This document shows, piece by piece, positions 28,248 through 36,883 of a stretch of 64,000 bases of DNA. Every line of letters starts with the position of its first letter. Within the stretch, counting starts at the first letter, position 1. Below the pieces are notes generated by a model. It was not told the DNA's origin and did no database searches. It worked only from the letters and a program-made list of their open reading frames with translations. The position numbers and the translations under genes were made by a program. The DNA lies in assembly GCF_001644605.1 (NCBI RefSeq), contig NZ_CP011388.1, positions 3,562,501 through 3,626,500 on the forward strand, given 5' to 3'. Source of the DNA: Paenibacillus swuensis. Its GTDB lineage: Bacteria; Bacillota; Bacilli; Paenibacillales; DY6.

Positions 28248-30239
28248 ATGAATATTTCCCATATGGTTCGCAGCATGGTCGGGGAATTGACGCCTGCGGA
28301 AGGCAAACAGCTTGAATTGAAAGCAGGACAGATCGTAAGAGGCAAAGTAGTACAGGTAACCCCTGAAACCTCCGAAGCGCTTGTGAACATTAACGGAGCA
28401 TTGGTAAAAGCCAAGCTGGAGACACCTATGCAGGAAGGTCAAGTCACCATGTTGCAGGTTCAGCCGGAGTCCTCGAATGGTCAGGTGGTTTTGAAGCCGG
28501 TGGCGTTGTCTACCCATGTACCGATGACGGATGAATCCATAGGCGAACTCCTTAAGAGCTTGGGTCTGCAAGACTTAAAACAAGGAATGGGCGAGGCCAT
28601 CATACGAATGATGCATAAAGAAGGTATCCCTCTGACGAAGGATGATGCCCAGGCTTTCAAAATATTGGCACAAGCGATCCCTTCTAATGTGAGTGACGAA
28701 GAATGGTTGCTAGCGGGAGCGTTGGCCTGGAAGAGAGGATTACCGCTGACACAGCAAACGGTAGCTTCTCTTCATCAGGTGTTGTTTGGTAAGGATCTGG
28801 GTAACTTACTCCAGGGATTAAACGCACAGTTGCAGCTGTTATCGGGAACAGCAACGGGTGCCGCCGGTTTTTCTGCGGAGACGACTCATATCATGAAACA
28901 GTTAGATGCACTTTCAAAGCAAATGTATTCGGAAACGAGCAGTGTTAAGCACCGGATTGATGCAGAAAAGGCTAACGTTATGACAGGGAAACCAATTGAG
29001 CCAATTGTATCGGGCAAAACAAATCTTCCGGCCTCTACTGTATTTACAGGGAATACTGCTGCAAACACGGTTGGCTCAAGTGGAACCAATGCGGATACCG
29101 GGAAAAGCTCCGGAGCGCCGGCCAGTAACGGATCAACCTCGGATGCAAGTAAACAATCAGTTCGTACTGCTTCAGATGGAATTCTTCCGAATGAGGCTGA
29201 ACAAGCGGTGGAAAACAAGAATATCCGTCAACCTGGCCCTGGGACAGGGGCATCCGCCAAGGAGGGCTCGACGATAACTTTCTCTCCTTCAGCGAAACCA
29301 GCACCCGAGATAGATGGCCTACTTATAGATGCGAACTTGGAAAGCCCCTCCACGAAAGCGGCATTAGCAAATCAGTTGAAAACAGAGCAGGGACAGCGAA
29401 CAGAATTCTCGTTACAATCCTCAAAGGCATCAAAAGCCGATGAAACATTAAAGAACAGCACGGCATCTTTGGATACATTGAAGCAGCAGCCCCTAATAAA
29501 TGTTATAGATTCGGAACATCCTTGGGTGTCTAAGATAATGAAACTGTTAGGCGTGGAACATGAGCAGGCCGTAGTGAAACAAATAGAACAAGGCATCATG
29601 GATCGAAGCACATCCAGTCCAGGAACCCCTCTGGGTACGTTGCTGTCAGAAGGCAAATTTCAACAACATTCTACGACGGATACAATCAAAAGTTTGTTAT
29701 TGCAATTAGCCCAGGGAACTGATTTGCCTCCCGCTGTCCGGGACACGGTACAACAAGCATTACAACAAGTTACAGGGCAACAGCTGCTGATGACCCCTGA
29801 CAAAAATCCGTTATTTACTCATCTTACGTTATTTATACCTTTCCTTAACGAATCAGGTGAAGAAACAGCTTCCGTTCACATACAGTCGCGCAAAGGCAGT
29901 AAGGGAGAACTGGACAAGGATAACTGCAGGCTTTTATTTGATCTGAAGATGAAAGTACTAGGGGATACGCTGGTAGATGTTCAGGTGATGAATAATATTG
30001 TTTCCCTGAAAGTTCATAATGACCAGCCCGAAACTGGGGCATTGCTTGAAATGAGTCGTCAAGACATTGCGGCTTCTGTCGAGGGTATCGGCTATCAGTT
30101 TTTGTCTATGAAATGTGTGCCCTATCCTAAAGCGGAACCGGACCCTAAGCCGGAGCAATCTTTATCTTCGGGCTTGTCCGGAAACCTTACGGCTCAATAT
30201 ACAGCTCAACCTTACAAAAGGATGGACTTCCGCATATGA
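28248..30239 (+). CDS. YlqG-like protein with FliK-type hook-length-control C-terminal domain
   Basis: A 663-residue protein. The N-terminal 100 residues look like a small beta-rich domain (GQIVRGKVVQVTPETSEALV). Residues about 240-400 are a Ser/Thr/Ala/Gly-rich, probably disordered linker. Residues about 524-640 resemble the FliK C-terminal domain (LLFDLKMKVLGDTLVDVQVM, then EMSRQDIAASVEGIGYQF). B. subtilis has the shorter YlqG at this locus, of unknown function. GGAAGGATCG precedes ATG 28248. Its stop overlaps the start of the FlhB-like gene (ATGA), so the two are translationally coupled. A true fliK lies 23 kb downstream. The function here is inferred to concern flagellar or export-substrate switching. 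Confidence 0.75.
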   Translation: MNISHMVRSMVGELTPAEGKQLELKAGQIVRGKVVQVTPETSEALVNINGALVKAKLETPMQEGQVTMLQVQPESSNGQVVLKPVALSTHVPMTDESIGELLKSLGLQDLKQGMGEAIIRMMHKEGIPLTKDDAQAFKILAQAIPSNVSDEEWLLAGALAWKRGLPLTQQTVASLHQVLFGKDLGNLLQGLNAQLQLLSGTATGAAGFSAETTHIMKQLDALSKQMYSETSSVKHRIDAEKANVMTGKPIEPIVSGKTNLPASTVFTGNTAANTVGSSGTNADTGKSSGAPASNGSTSDASKQSVRTASDGILPNEAEQAVENKNIRQPGPGTGASAKEGSTITFSPSAKPAPEIDGLLIDANLESPSTKAALANQLKTEQGQRTEFSLQSSKASKADETLKNSTASLDTLKQQPLINVIDSEHPWVSKIMKLLGVEHEQAVVKQIEQGIMDRSTSSPGTPLGTLLSEGKFQQHSTTDTIKSLLLQLAQGTDLPPAVRDTVQQALQQVTGQQLLMTPDKNPLFTHLTLFIPFLNESGEETASVHIQSRKGSKGELDKDNCRLLFDLKMKVLGDTLVDVQVMNNIVSLKVHNDQPETGALLEMSRQDIAASVEGIGYQFLSMKCVPYPKAEPDPKPEQSLSSGLSGNLTAQYTAQPYKRMDFRI

Positions 30240-30580
30240 AGCAGGGGAGCGGGTTTAAACCGTCCGTCACGAATACTGAAATATTTCAGGAGAGAGCTAA
30301 GGGGATTACGAAAGCGGTCGCTTTGAAGTACGCGCCAGGCAAACAAGAGGCTCCTACAGTCGTCGCTAAGGGTTCCGGCAGGGTCGCGGACACCATCCTG
30401 GCTAAAGCCAAGGAACACGGAGTACCGGTACAGGAGGACGCCTCTCTAGTTGAGGTGTTGTCGAAGATTGATCTGGATCAACAGATTCCCCCGGAACTAT
30501 ACCAATTAGTTGCTGAGATCTTAAGTTTTATTTACCGCTCTGATCAAAAAGCAAAGGCATGGGATTCTTATGGCCGATAA
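30236..30580 (+). CDS. YlqH: stand-alone FlhB C-terminal-domain-like protein
   Basis: A 114-residue soluble protein that aligns with the cytoplasmic C-terminal part of FlhB after the autocleavage site. VALKY, APTVVAKG and IPPELYQLVAEILSFIY correspond to [13 protein letters not shown] and [17 protein letters not shown] of the FlhB encoded at 62115 in this window. The NPTH cleavage motif and all membrane helices are missing. Such FlhB-C paralogues (FlhX-type) are known and can take part in the export-specificity switch. It is coupled to the FliK-like gene by an ATGA overlap and overlaps yraN by 11 bases. Confidence 0.85.
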   Translation: MKQGSGFKPSVTNTEIFQERAKGITKAVALKYAPGKQEAPTVVAKGSGRVADTILAKAKEHGVPVQEDASLVEVLSKIDLDQQIPPELYQLVAEILSFIYRSDQKAKAWDSYGR

Positions 30581-30950
30581 TGCAAGCAGAACCAATCGTC
30601 GAAAAACAGGAGCCATCGGGGAAGAGAAGGCAGTAGTCTATTTAGTGACTCAGGGATATCATATTATTAAATTAAACTGGCGTTGCCGCACAGGTGAAAT
30701 TGATATTATAGCCGGTCATGCCGATGTAATTGTGTTTATAGAGGTAAGGTCACGTACAAGCAAAGGAAGGTACGGCACTGCAGCTGAATCGGTAACGGTC
30801 CGTAAACAGCAGCAGGTACGTGAAACCGCTCAGGTTTACTTAAAAACTTCCTCAAGTTATAAGGCCAAAGTCAGGTTTGACGTTATCACAGTCTATCTTG
30901 ACGCCGATAATGATGCTGTTGAAATGAGTCATATCCAACATGCCTTCTGA
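30570..30950 (+). CDS. YraN family protein (UPF0102), predicted endonuclease-like fold
   Basis: A 126-residue protein with the UPF0102 pattern: GAIGEEKAVVYLVTQGYHII, NWRCRTGEIDIIA and VIVFIEVRSR. This resembles the Holliday-junction-resolvase (PD-(D/E)xK) fold, with the acidic residues in GEIDII and the E of FIEVR, where R replaces the usual K as in many family members. Its biological role is not established. It overlaps ylqH and ends at a terminator facing comM. Confidence 0.85.
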   Translation: MADNASRTNRRKTGAIGEEKAVVYLVTQGYHIIKLNWRCRTGEIDIIAGHADVIVFIEVRSRTSKGRYGTAAESVTVRKQQQVRETAQVYLKTSSSYKAKVRFDVITVYLDADNDAVEMSHIQHAF

Positions 30951-30958
30951 TAAAACAT

Positions 30959-30992
30959 CCCCGTAAGCGTTGCTGACGTTTGCGGGGTTTTT
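30959..30992 (+). terminator. Terminator between convergent yraN and comM
   Basis: A 12-bp stem with two G-U pairs (30959-30970 with 30976-30987), a TGCTG loop and TTTTT. Confidence 0.85.
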
Positions 30993-31008
30993 GCGTAAGG
31001 ACTGAGTT

Positions 31009-32601
31009 TTACGCAGGGTCATATTTTTTATCCAGATTGCGGTATTGCACAGCTTCCGCGACATGGGCGGTTTCAATGGCTACGCTGTCCTCGAGATCAG
31101 CGATCGTCCGGGCGATGCGCAAGATGCGGTCATGCGCGCGAAGACTAAGCTGCAGCGCCACAAAAGAGGCCTCCAGCAGCCGCTCGCCTTCCGGGCGCAG
31201 CCGGCAGTGCCGGCGCAGCAGGTTGCCGGTGAGCTCGCCGTTGAACACCACGCCCGTGCCCGCATAGCGCGCCCGCTGCCGCGACTGGGCAGCCAGCACC
31301 TTCTCGCGCATCTCGCGCGAACCCAGCGGGCTGCCCGCGGCAGCGAGCGAAGTGACCCGGGGCACCTCCACATGCAGGTCGATGCGATCCAGCAGGGGTC
31401 CCGAAATCCGGGACCGGTAATGCTGGATCTTCGACAAACTGCATGTGCACGGTGCCGCGCCCGGGTCGGCGCCGAGCTGCCCGCACGGGCAAGGATTCAT
31501 GCTCGCGGCGAGCATGAAATCGGCGGGAAAGCGGACCACGGCCCGCGCCCGCCCAATTACGACATGCCGGTCCTCGAGCGGCTGTCGCATAACCTCGAGC
31601 ACGCCGCGCGTAAACTCCGGCAGTTCGTCGAGGAAAAGCACGCCGCGGTGAGCGAGTGTCACCTCACCGGGCTTGGGGATCGAGCCGCCGCCGATCAGGC
31701 CGCCGGCCGATACCGTGTGGTGCGGCGATCGGAAGGGCCGCTCACGCAACAATCGCGATCGGTCATGTAGCTTGCCCGACACGCTGTAGATTTTCGTCAC
31801 CTCGAGCGCTTCATTGTCCATTAACTCCGGAAGGATCGAGGGTAACCGGCGGATGAGCATCGTCTTCCCTGATCCGGGAGGTCCGATAAACAGCAGATTA
31901 TGCATACCTGCGGCGGCAATCATTAAAGCTCGCTTAGCTTGCTGTTGTCCGATCACATCAGCGTAGTCGAGAGTGGTCCTGTCAGCGGAGTCCTCCGGAG
32001 GGGGCGGATCCCCTCCAAACAGGCCTTGTCGCAACAACTCTCGGATCGGTGTTTTAACATGTTTATTATTAATGACGCTAACTAATGGCTGACCGGTTGT
32101 TACAATTTCATGCAGTTCGTGCAGATGTCTAATAGGATATAGTGTTAAACCCTCAATGAATTGCGCTTCCTCCACATTATCATAAGGAAGTATCATGCGA
32201 GTTAGGCCGGACTTTCGTGCTTGATCCGCCATGGAAAGTACGCCGGGAACGGGACGAACATCTCCGTTTAATGCAAGCTCTCCTATGATGAGAGTGCTCT
32301 CAGGATCCTCCAGCTTTACTTGATCGCTTGCGCTGAGAATCCCGATTGCTATGGCCAGATCAAACGATGATCCCTCTTTACGCACATCAGCCGGAGCCAA
32401 ATTTACTGTAATTCGTTCCATAGGAAATTCAAACCTGCAATTCTTGATGGCGGATCGGACCCGTTCACTGGATTCCCGAACCGCGGAGTCAGGCAAACCA
32501 ACAATATTGACTTGGGGCAATCCATTAGAAACATCTACCTCCACATCAATCAGTTTCCCGTCGATACCGTCAACGCAAGCACAGATCATTTTGGAATACA
32601 C
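31009..32601 (-). CDS. comM: YifB/ComM family Mg-chelatase-like AAA+ ATPase
   Basis: About 530 residues. An N-terminal Lon-protease-like fold domain (DVEVDVSNGLPQVNIVGLPD) is followed by an AAA+ module (Walker A GPPGSGKTM, Walker B GVLFLDELPEF) and a C-terminal Mg-chelatase domain with a four-cysteine insertion (NPCPCGQLG...CTCS). ComM is a hexameric helicase that drives branch migration during natural transformation in other bacteria. I use GTG 32601 (MYSKMICACVDGIDG), about 8 bases after GGAAGG, rather than GTG 32610. The 31080-31760 part is notably GC-rich compared with the rest of the gene. dprA, another recombination gene, is 4 kb away. Confidence 0.93.
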   Translation of the reverse strand: MYSKMICACVDGIDGKLIDVEVDVSNGLPQVNIVGLPDSAVRESSERVRSAIKNCRFEFPMERITVNLAPADVRKEGSSFDLAIAIGILSASDQVKLEDPESTLIIGELALNGDVRPVPGVLSMADQARKSGLTRMILPYDNVEEAQFIEGLTLYPIRHLHELHEIVTTGQPLVSVINNKHVKTPIRELLRQGLFGGDPPPPEDSADRTTLDYADVIGQQQAKRALMIAAAGMHNLLFIGPPGSGKTMLIRRLPSILPELMDNEALEVTKIYSVSGKLHDRSRLLRERPFRSPHHTVSAGGLIGGGSIPKPGEVTLAHRGVLFLDELPEFTRGVLEVMRQPLEDRHVVIGRARAVVRFPADFMLAASMNPCPCGQLGADPGAAPCTCSLSKIQHYRSRISGPLLDRIDLHVEVPRVTSLAAAGSPLGSREMREKVLAAQSRQRARYAGTGVVFNGELTGNLLRRHCRLRPEGERLLEASFVALQLSLRAHDRILRIARTIADLEDSVAIETAHVAEAVQYRNLDKKYDPA

Positions 32602-32694
32602 AAAAAACACCTTCCTCCTGCAGTATGAATTCTTGTTTCCATACCGTGGATCAAGGTGCTTCCTTATCTACCACCGATTTGTTCAATTACTATA

Positions 32695-32723
32695 AGTCTA
32701 TCGATCGCGGAATCAACTGTCAA
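32695..32723 (-). promoter_or_regulatory. Sigma-A promoter for comM
   Basis: On the minus strand: consensus TTGACA (32723-32718), a 17-base spacer and TAGACT (32700-32695). It abuts the stop codon of the upstream SLH protease gene. Confidence 0.75.
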
Positions 32724-32725
32724 GC

Positions 32726-34006
32726 CTACTCCTTCACCCGTTCATCATCTCCGCTGATCGCTTTCCAATCCAGGACCTTGGCGGTTACAACAGCGGCCTG
32801 CGCGCGGGACACTTTCCCCCCAGGACCGAACTGATCCCCTGCAAGACCAGACATCAATCCCGCTTTGACCGCTGCGCCGGCCCATCCCCAATGCTCATAA
32901 GCTATGCTGTCAACATCGGTAAATTGGACCAAAGCACTGTCGTCTTCGGTTAGGCCCAGAGCTTTCGCTGCCCAGACGGCCATCTCGATTCGGGTTAAAA
33001 TCTCTTCGGGACCGAACAATCCGCCTGACGTTTGTTTCGTCGTCACAATCCCCTCTGTTACCGCGGAGTGTAGATAAGAATAGGACCAACGTTGTTTAAG
33101 CACATCATGAAAGGGGAGCTCTAAAGCCTCCGAAGCGGAACCGTTCATCGTTGTCCGTGTGTTTTCTTGTCCTCTCGCCAGCATAAGTAACTTAATAAAT
33201 TGCTCTCTTGTAACAGGTCGGTCTGCCTGAATCGAACCGTTCGGCATGCCTGCAAGTATATTTAAACCTAACAACCTTACCAGCGGCTTACGCGCCCAAT
33301 GATTCTGGATTTCCGGGAGTGGCTTGGAAAGAGCGGGTTCATACCCGCGAAAGAGGGATTCAAGAAACGAATAGGTTTCCGGCAGCTTGGTTTCTACAAT
33401 GGTACGTGAAGCCTCAGTCGCGAACATCATACAAGATACTTCCGCAAAATATTCTTCCGAGTACGTATCCATGTAACGATCGCCCCAAAAATAATTACCC
33501 GCCTCTTCGCGCCACAACTTCCGGAATCGTTCTGATTGCGAGATATCATCAAACAGATAAGTATCTACGGCATGAAAAGTTTCATGTAGTTCCAAATTTT
33601 CCGTATCGTGGCCTTTACCACGTTCACTGTAGCCGATTCGGGCAACAACCGTGCTGCCGCTTGATCCCGGAATGTCGTCCCAGGTTTTGCCGGTATTTTC
33701 CCAACCCCTGGGGATCACGCCCCGGTATTTGGCCATTTCCGGTTCATCCGTAATTTTGCCTTTAGTGAGCTTAATATGAACATCGTTATAAATTAGACCT
33801 TCAATCAAGTTCGGATAAAGCTGAAATACCCTGCCCACCATGGCGTCTGCTTCCTCAGCATCATAACTGCCTTGAGGCCTTATAATAAGCTGTTCCTGTA
33901 AATAAGTACTACTGATCGCAGCTTTAGTATTAACGGGTGCGGCGCATAATGTAATCGCTAACAATAGTGCAACTATAATCGGTTTCCATGCAATTAACCA
34001 TTTCAT
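32726..34006 (-). CDS. Secreted, S-layer-anchored ATLF/Pro-Pro-endopeptidase-like zinc metalloprotease
   Basis: 426 residues. A Sec signal peptide (KWLIAWKPIIVALLLAITL, cleavage near Ala30) is followed by a metalloprotease domain: HETFH (141-145) is the HExxH zinc motif and SEEYFAEV (183-190) supplies the distal glutamate. This arrangement, HExxHAVD followed by E-x-FAE, resembles the anthrax-lethal-factor-like M34 group that includes the Pro-Pro endopeptidases. Residues about 230-426 form three SLH repeats (HWARKPLVRLLGLNILAG; SYSYLHSAVTEGIV; HWGWAGAAVKAGLMSG), which bind pyruvylated cell-wall polymer. GGGAG precedes ATG 34006. No proline-rich surface substrate is encoded next to it. Family assignment is from motifs only. 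Confidence 0.75.
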   Translation of the reverse strand: MKWLIAWKPIIVALLLAITLCAAPVNTKAAISSTYLQEQLIIRPQGSYDAEEADAMVGRVFQLYPNLIEGLIYNDVHIKLTKGKITDEPEMAKYRGVIPRGWENTGKTWDDIPGSSGSTVVARIGYSERGKGHDTENLELHETFHAVDTYLFDDISQSERFRKLWREEAGNYFWGDRYMDTYSEEYFAEVSCMMFATEASRTIVETKLPETYSFLESLFRGYEPALSKPLPEIQNHWARKPLVRLLGLNILAGMPNGSIQADRPVTREQFIKLLMLARGQENTRTTMNGSASEALELPFHDVLKQRWSYSYLHSAVTEGIVTTKQTSGGLFGPEEILTRIEMAVWAAKALGLTEDDSALVQFTDVDSIAYEHWGWAGAAVKAGLMSGLAGDQFGPGGKVSRAQAAVVTAKVLDWKAISGDDERVKE

Positions 34007-34052
34007 GATGATTTCTCCCTTGCAACTTGTTTCACTTTATATTTAAGAACAA

Positions 34053-34081
34053 TTTATACCCTCATTATACTTCAGTCTAAA
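34053..34081 (-). promoter_or_regulatory. Candidate sigma-A promoter for the SLH protease
   Basis: On the minus strand: TTTAGA (34081-34076), a 17-base spacer and TATAAA (34058-34053), about 47 bases before the ATG. A TATAAT also lies inside the spacer. Confidence 0.55.
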
Positions 34082-34149
34082 CGCTGAAATCGATTCTATT
34101 TGTACATGTTTTGAGAAAAGAGGGGAATACTGCTAGCGAGGTGATGAAT

Positions 34150-34407
34150 ATGCAGGATAAACCGTATTTTTGCCCGAATTGTCGATCTAACAGAGTGAAG
34201 TTCAGCGTATTGTCAAGTTATAACCAAAGATTTCTGAAAGACGCGATCACCGGTGTGGTTGAGGAAATGGCTGAACCCGTGGAAGTCCAACAGACGGAAC
34301 CGCACATTCAATGCATGGTATGTCAGTTTGTCGGCAATGAAATGCGATTCGTGAAACAAGCGGAACGTGAACCGCGGACGGTAACGGTTGTTTCATCTGT
34401 CTATTAA
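34150..34407 (+). CDS. Small zinc-ribbon protein of unknown function
   Basis: About 85 residues, MQDKPYFCPNCRSNRVKFSV. Two CxxC knuckles (CPNC at 8-11, CMVC near 55-58) suggest one zinc ribbon split by a 43-residue helical segment (VVEEMAEPVEV). I recognise no named family. Start ATG 34150 follows GAGGTGAT; ATG 34144 and TTG 34111 are in frame but less well placed. It is a single-gene unit between the divergent protease gene and a terminator. Confidence 0.7.
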   Translation: MQDKPYFCPNCRSNRVKFSVLSSYNQRFLKDAITGVVEEMAEPVEVQQTEPHIQCMVCQFVGNEMRFVKQAEREPRTVTVVSSVY

Positions 34408-34425
34408 AAGGGGTAAAAACAATGG

Positions 34426-34457
34426 GGCTCTTTTCTTCGGAAATAGAGCCTTTTTTT
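34426..34457 (+). terminator. Terminator before sucC
   Basis: GGCTCT..TTTC pairs with GAAA..AGAGCC (34426-34450, one T-T mismatch) around a TTCG tetraloop, followed by seven T. Confidence 0.85.
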
Positions 34458-34549
34458 ATGTTTATTACCCGAGGAATAAGAAAAAACGGGAAGATCCTCC
34501 AAAGTATGACGTTGTTTGCGCAGCCGCGTCAATTTTTAGCCGAGAAAAC

Positions 34550-34578
34550 AAGACAAATACGCATCAGAGTGATACAAT
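34550..34578 (+). promoter_or_regulatory. Candidate sigma-A promoter for sucCD
   Basis: AAGACA (34550-34555), a 17-base spacer and TACAAT (34573-34578), 53 bases before sucC. Confidence 0.55.
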
Positions 34579-34631
34579 AGAAAAGGTTTTGGAATGAATA
34601 CGTATACATAGTTCGATAGGAGGATTTGTAG

Positions 34632-35792
34632 ATGAATATCCATGAGTATCAAGGTAAAGAAGTCCTGAAACAATATGGTGTTGCAGTTCCTCAGGGCAAA
34701 GTCGCGTTTACTGTGGATGAAGCGGTTGCTGCGGCTGGAGAGCTCGGCACTTCCGTTGTTGTAGTTAAAGCACAGATTCATGCAGGCGGCCGCGGTAAAG
34801 CGGGCGGAGTAAAAATCGCCAAAAACTTGGACGAGGTTCGCGCGTATGCCTCTGAAATCCTCGGTAAAGTGCTTGTCACGCACCAAACGGGACCCGAAGG
34901 TAAAGAAGTTAAGCGCCTGTTGATTGAACAAGGCTGCGATATTAAGAAAGAATACTACGTCGGCGTTGTTGTGGATCGGGCTACAGGACGTGTGGTCATG
35001 ATGGGTTCGGAAGAAGGCGGAACCGAAATTGAAGAAGTAGCCGCTCATTCTCCGGAGAAGATCTTTAAAGAGATTGTTGACCCGGCGATCGGCCTGCAGC
35101 CTTTCCAAGCACGCAGACTTGCTTATAACATTAACATTCCTACGGAGTTAGTAAATAAAGCGGCTAAATTTATGACGCAGCTTTACACGGCATTCGTTGA
35201 GAAAGATTGCTCTATTGCCGAGATCAACCCTCTGGTTGTTACAGGCGACGGCAATGTTATGGCGCTAGACGCTAAATTAAACTTCGACTCTAACGCACTG
35301 TACCGTCATAAAGATATTCAGGCGCTGCGCGATCTTGAGGAAGAAGATGATAAGGAAATTGAAGCATCCAAGTATGACTTGAGCTACATCGCGTTAGACG
35401 GCAACATTGGTTGCATGGTTAACGGCGCTGGACTTGCTATGGCTACCATGGATATTATCAAGCATTACGGAGGCGACCCTGCGAACTTCCTAGATGTTGG
35501 GGGCGGTGCCACTAAAGAGAAAGTTACAGAAGCTTTCAAGATCATCTTGTCCGATACCAAAGTTAAGGGAATCTTCGTTAATATCTTCGGCGGCATCATG
35601 CGTTGCGACGTTATTGCCGATGGTGTGGTCGCTGCTGCGCGCGAGCTTGGCTTGGACCGACCGCTGGTTGTTCGTCTTGAAGGTACGAATGTGGATCTTG
35701 GCAAAAAAATTCTTAACGAATCCGGCCTGAACATTGTAGCCGCGGATTCGATGGCAGACGGAGCACAGAAGATCGTTGCTTTAGTACAGTAA
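34632..35792 (+). CDS. sucC: Succinyl-CoA ligase (ADP-forming), beta subunit
   Basis: The 386-residue ATP-grasp subunit of the TCA-cycle enzyme that makes ATP from succinyl-CoA. The N-terminal [17 protein letters not shown], the nucleotide-site [15 protein letters not shown] (about 45-59) and the phosphate-loop region [11 protein letters not shown] (about 318-328) are typical. GATAGGAGGA precedes ATG 34632. sucD follows after 48 bases. Confidence 0.97.
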   Translation: MNIHEYQGKEVLKQYGVAVPQGKVAFTVDEAVAAAGELGTSVVVVKAQIHAGGRGKAGGVKIAKNLDEVRAYASEILGKVLVTHQTGPEGKEVKRLLIEQGCDIKKEYYVGVVVDRATGRVVMMGSEEGGTEIEEVAAHSPEKIFKEIVDPAIGLQPFQARRLAYNINIPTELVNKAAKFMTQLYTAFVEKDCSIAEINPLVVTGDGNVMALDAKLNFDSNALYRHKDIQALRDLEEEDDKEIEASKYDLSYIALDGNIGCMVNGAGLAMATMDIIKHYGGDPANFLDVGGGATKEKVTEAFKIILSDTKVKGIFVNIFGGIMRCDVIADGVVAAARELGLDRPLVVRLEGTNVDLGKKILNESGLNIVAADSMADGAQKIVALVQ

Positions 35793-35840
35793 TCCGGCAA
35801 TGCGCGATTTAACATTAATCATATTCGGGGTGAAGAGACA

Positions 35841-36773
35841 ATGAGTATCTTGGTCAATAAAAATACGAAGGTCATTACACAAGGTATTACCGGCGCTACC
35901 GGCTTGTTCCACACCAAAGGCGGCTTAGAGTACGGTACACAAATGGTTGGCGGGGTTACTCCCGGTAAAGGCGGTACGAACGTAGAGATTACGCTTGAGA
36001 ACGGTGAAGTGAAGTCTCTGCCTGTTTTCAATACGGTAGAACAAGCTAAGAAAGCGACTGGCGCCAACGCATCGGTGATTTATGTGCCGCCGGCTTTCGC
36101 GGCAGATTCCATTATCGAAGCTGTAGATGCGGAAATTGAATTGGTTATCTGTATTACCGAAGGAATTCCTGTGCTTGATATGGTGAGAGTATCCCGTTAC
36201 ATGGAGGGCAAGAATTCGGTACTGATCGGTCCTAACTGTCCGGGCGTCATTACTCCTGGAGAGTGCAAGATCGGAATCATGCCGGGCTACATCCATCTCC
36301 CGGGTCATGTCGGTGTTGTTTCCCGAAGCGGAACTCTGACATACGAGGCTGTACACCAGCTTACAACTCGCGGAATCGGTCAATCCTCCGCGGTAGGTAT
36401 TGGCGGAGATCCGGTAAAGGGTTCCGAATTCATCGACATCTTAAAAATGTTTAATGAAGATCCGGACACCTATGCGGTAATCATGATCGGAGAAATCGGC
36501 GGAACGGCTGAAGAAGAAGCGGCTGAATGGATTAAAGCGAATATGACTAAACCGGTTGTTGGCTTTATCGGCGGTAAAACAGCTCCTGAAGGCAAACGTA
36601 TGGGTCATGCGGGCGCAATCATTTCCGGAGGTAAAGGCACAGCGGCAGAGAAGGTGGCGACACTGGAAGCTTGCGGCGTTAAAGTGGCTCCAACACCTTC
36701 TGAAATGGGTTCTACATTGGTAAGTGTGCTTGAAGAGCAAGGACTGCTGGACAAATGTATCGTTAAGAAGTAA
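35841..36773 (+). CDS. sucD: Succinyl-CoA ligase (ADP-forming), alpha subunit
   Basis: The 310-residue CoA-binding subunit. The Rossmann motif [11 protein letters not shown] is at residues 15-25, and the phosphorylated active-site His is in [20 protein letters not shown], near residue 255. The somewhat extended C-terminus ([17 protein letters not shown]) exceeds the common length of about 300. A terminator follows. Confidence 0.97.
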   Translation: MSILVNKNTKVITQGITGATGLFHTKGGLEYGTQMVGGVTPGKGGTNVEITLENGEVKSLPVFNTVEQAKKATGANASVIYVPPAFAADSIIEAVDAEIELVICITEGIPVLDMVRVSRYMEGKNSVLIGPNCPGVITPGECKIGIMPGYIHLPGHVGVVSRSGTLTYEAVHQLTTRGIGQSSAVGIGGDPVKGSEFIDILKMFNEDPDTYAVIMIGEIGGTAEEEAAEWIKANMTKPVVGFIGGKTAPEGKRMGHAGAIISGGKGTAAEKVATLEACGVKVAPTPSEMGSTLVSVLEEQGLLDKCIVKK

Positions 36774-36813
36774 TATAGTTGGTAACAGCTATTTCATATC
36801 GTTCGGAACGGTA

Positions 36814-36857
36814 AGCAACCTTTCCACTCCTATAGGAGCGGGGAGGTTGCTTTTTTT
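36814..36857 (+). terminator. Terminator after sucD
   Basis: AGCAACCT (36814-36821) and CTCC pair with GGAG and AGGTTGCT (36844-36851) around TATA, with an internal mismatch, followed by seven T. Confidence 0.85.
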
Positions 36858-36883
36858 GTTGCGATCCAGGGGGTTTTGAGGAA

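Noticed and set aside
28248..30239. Reading the FliK-like gene as a duplicated fliK
   Set aside because: Only the C-terminal domain resembles FliK; the N-terminal part and overall length differ from the fliK in this window, and B. subtilis has the same separate locus.
31045..31770. A 241-codon plus-strand ORF opposite comM
   Set aside because: It lies in the GC-rich half of comM, its composition is typical of a shadow frame and it has no homology I recognise.
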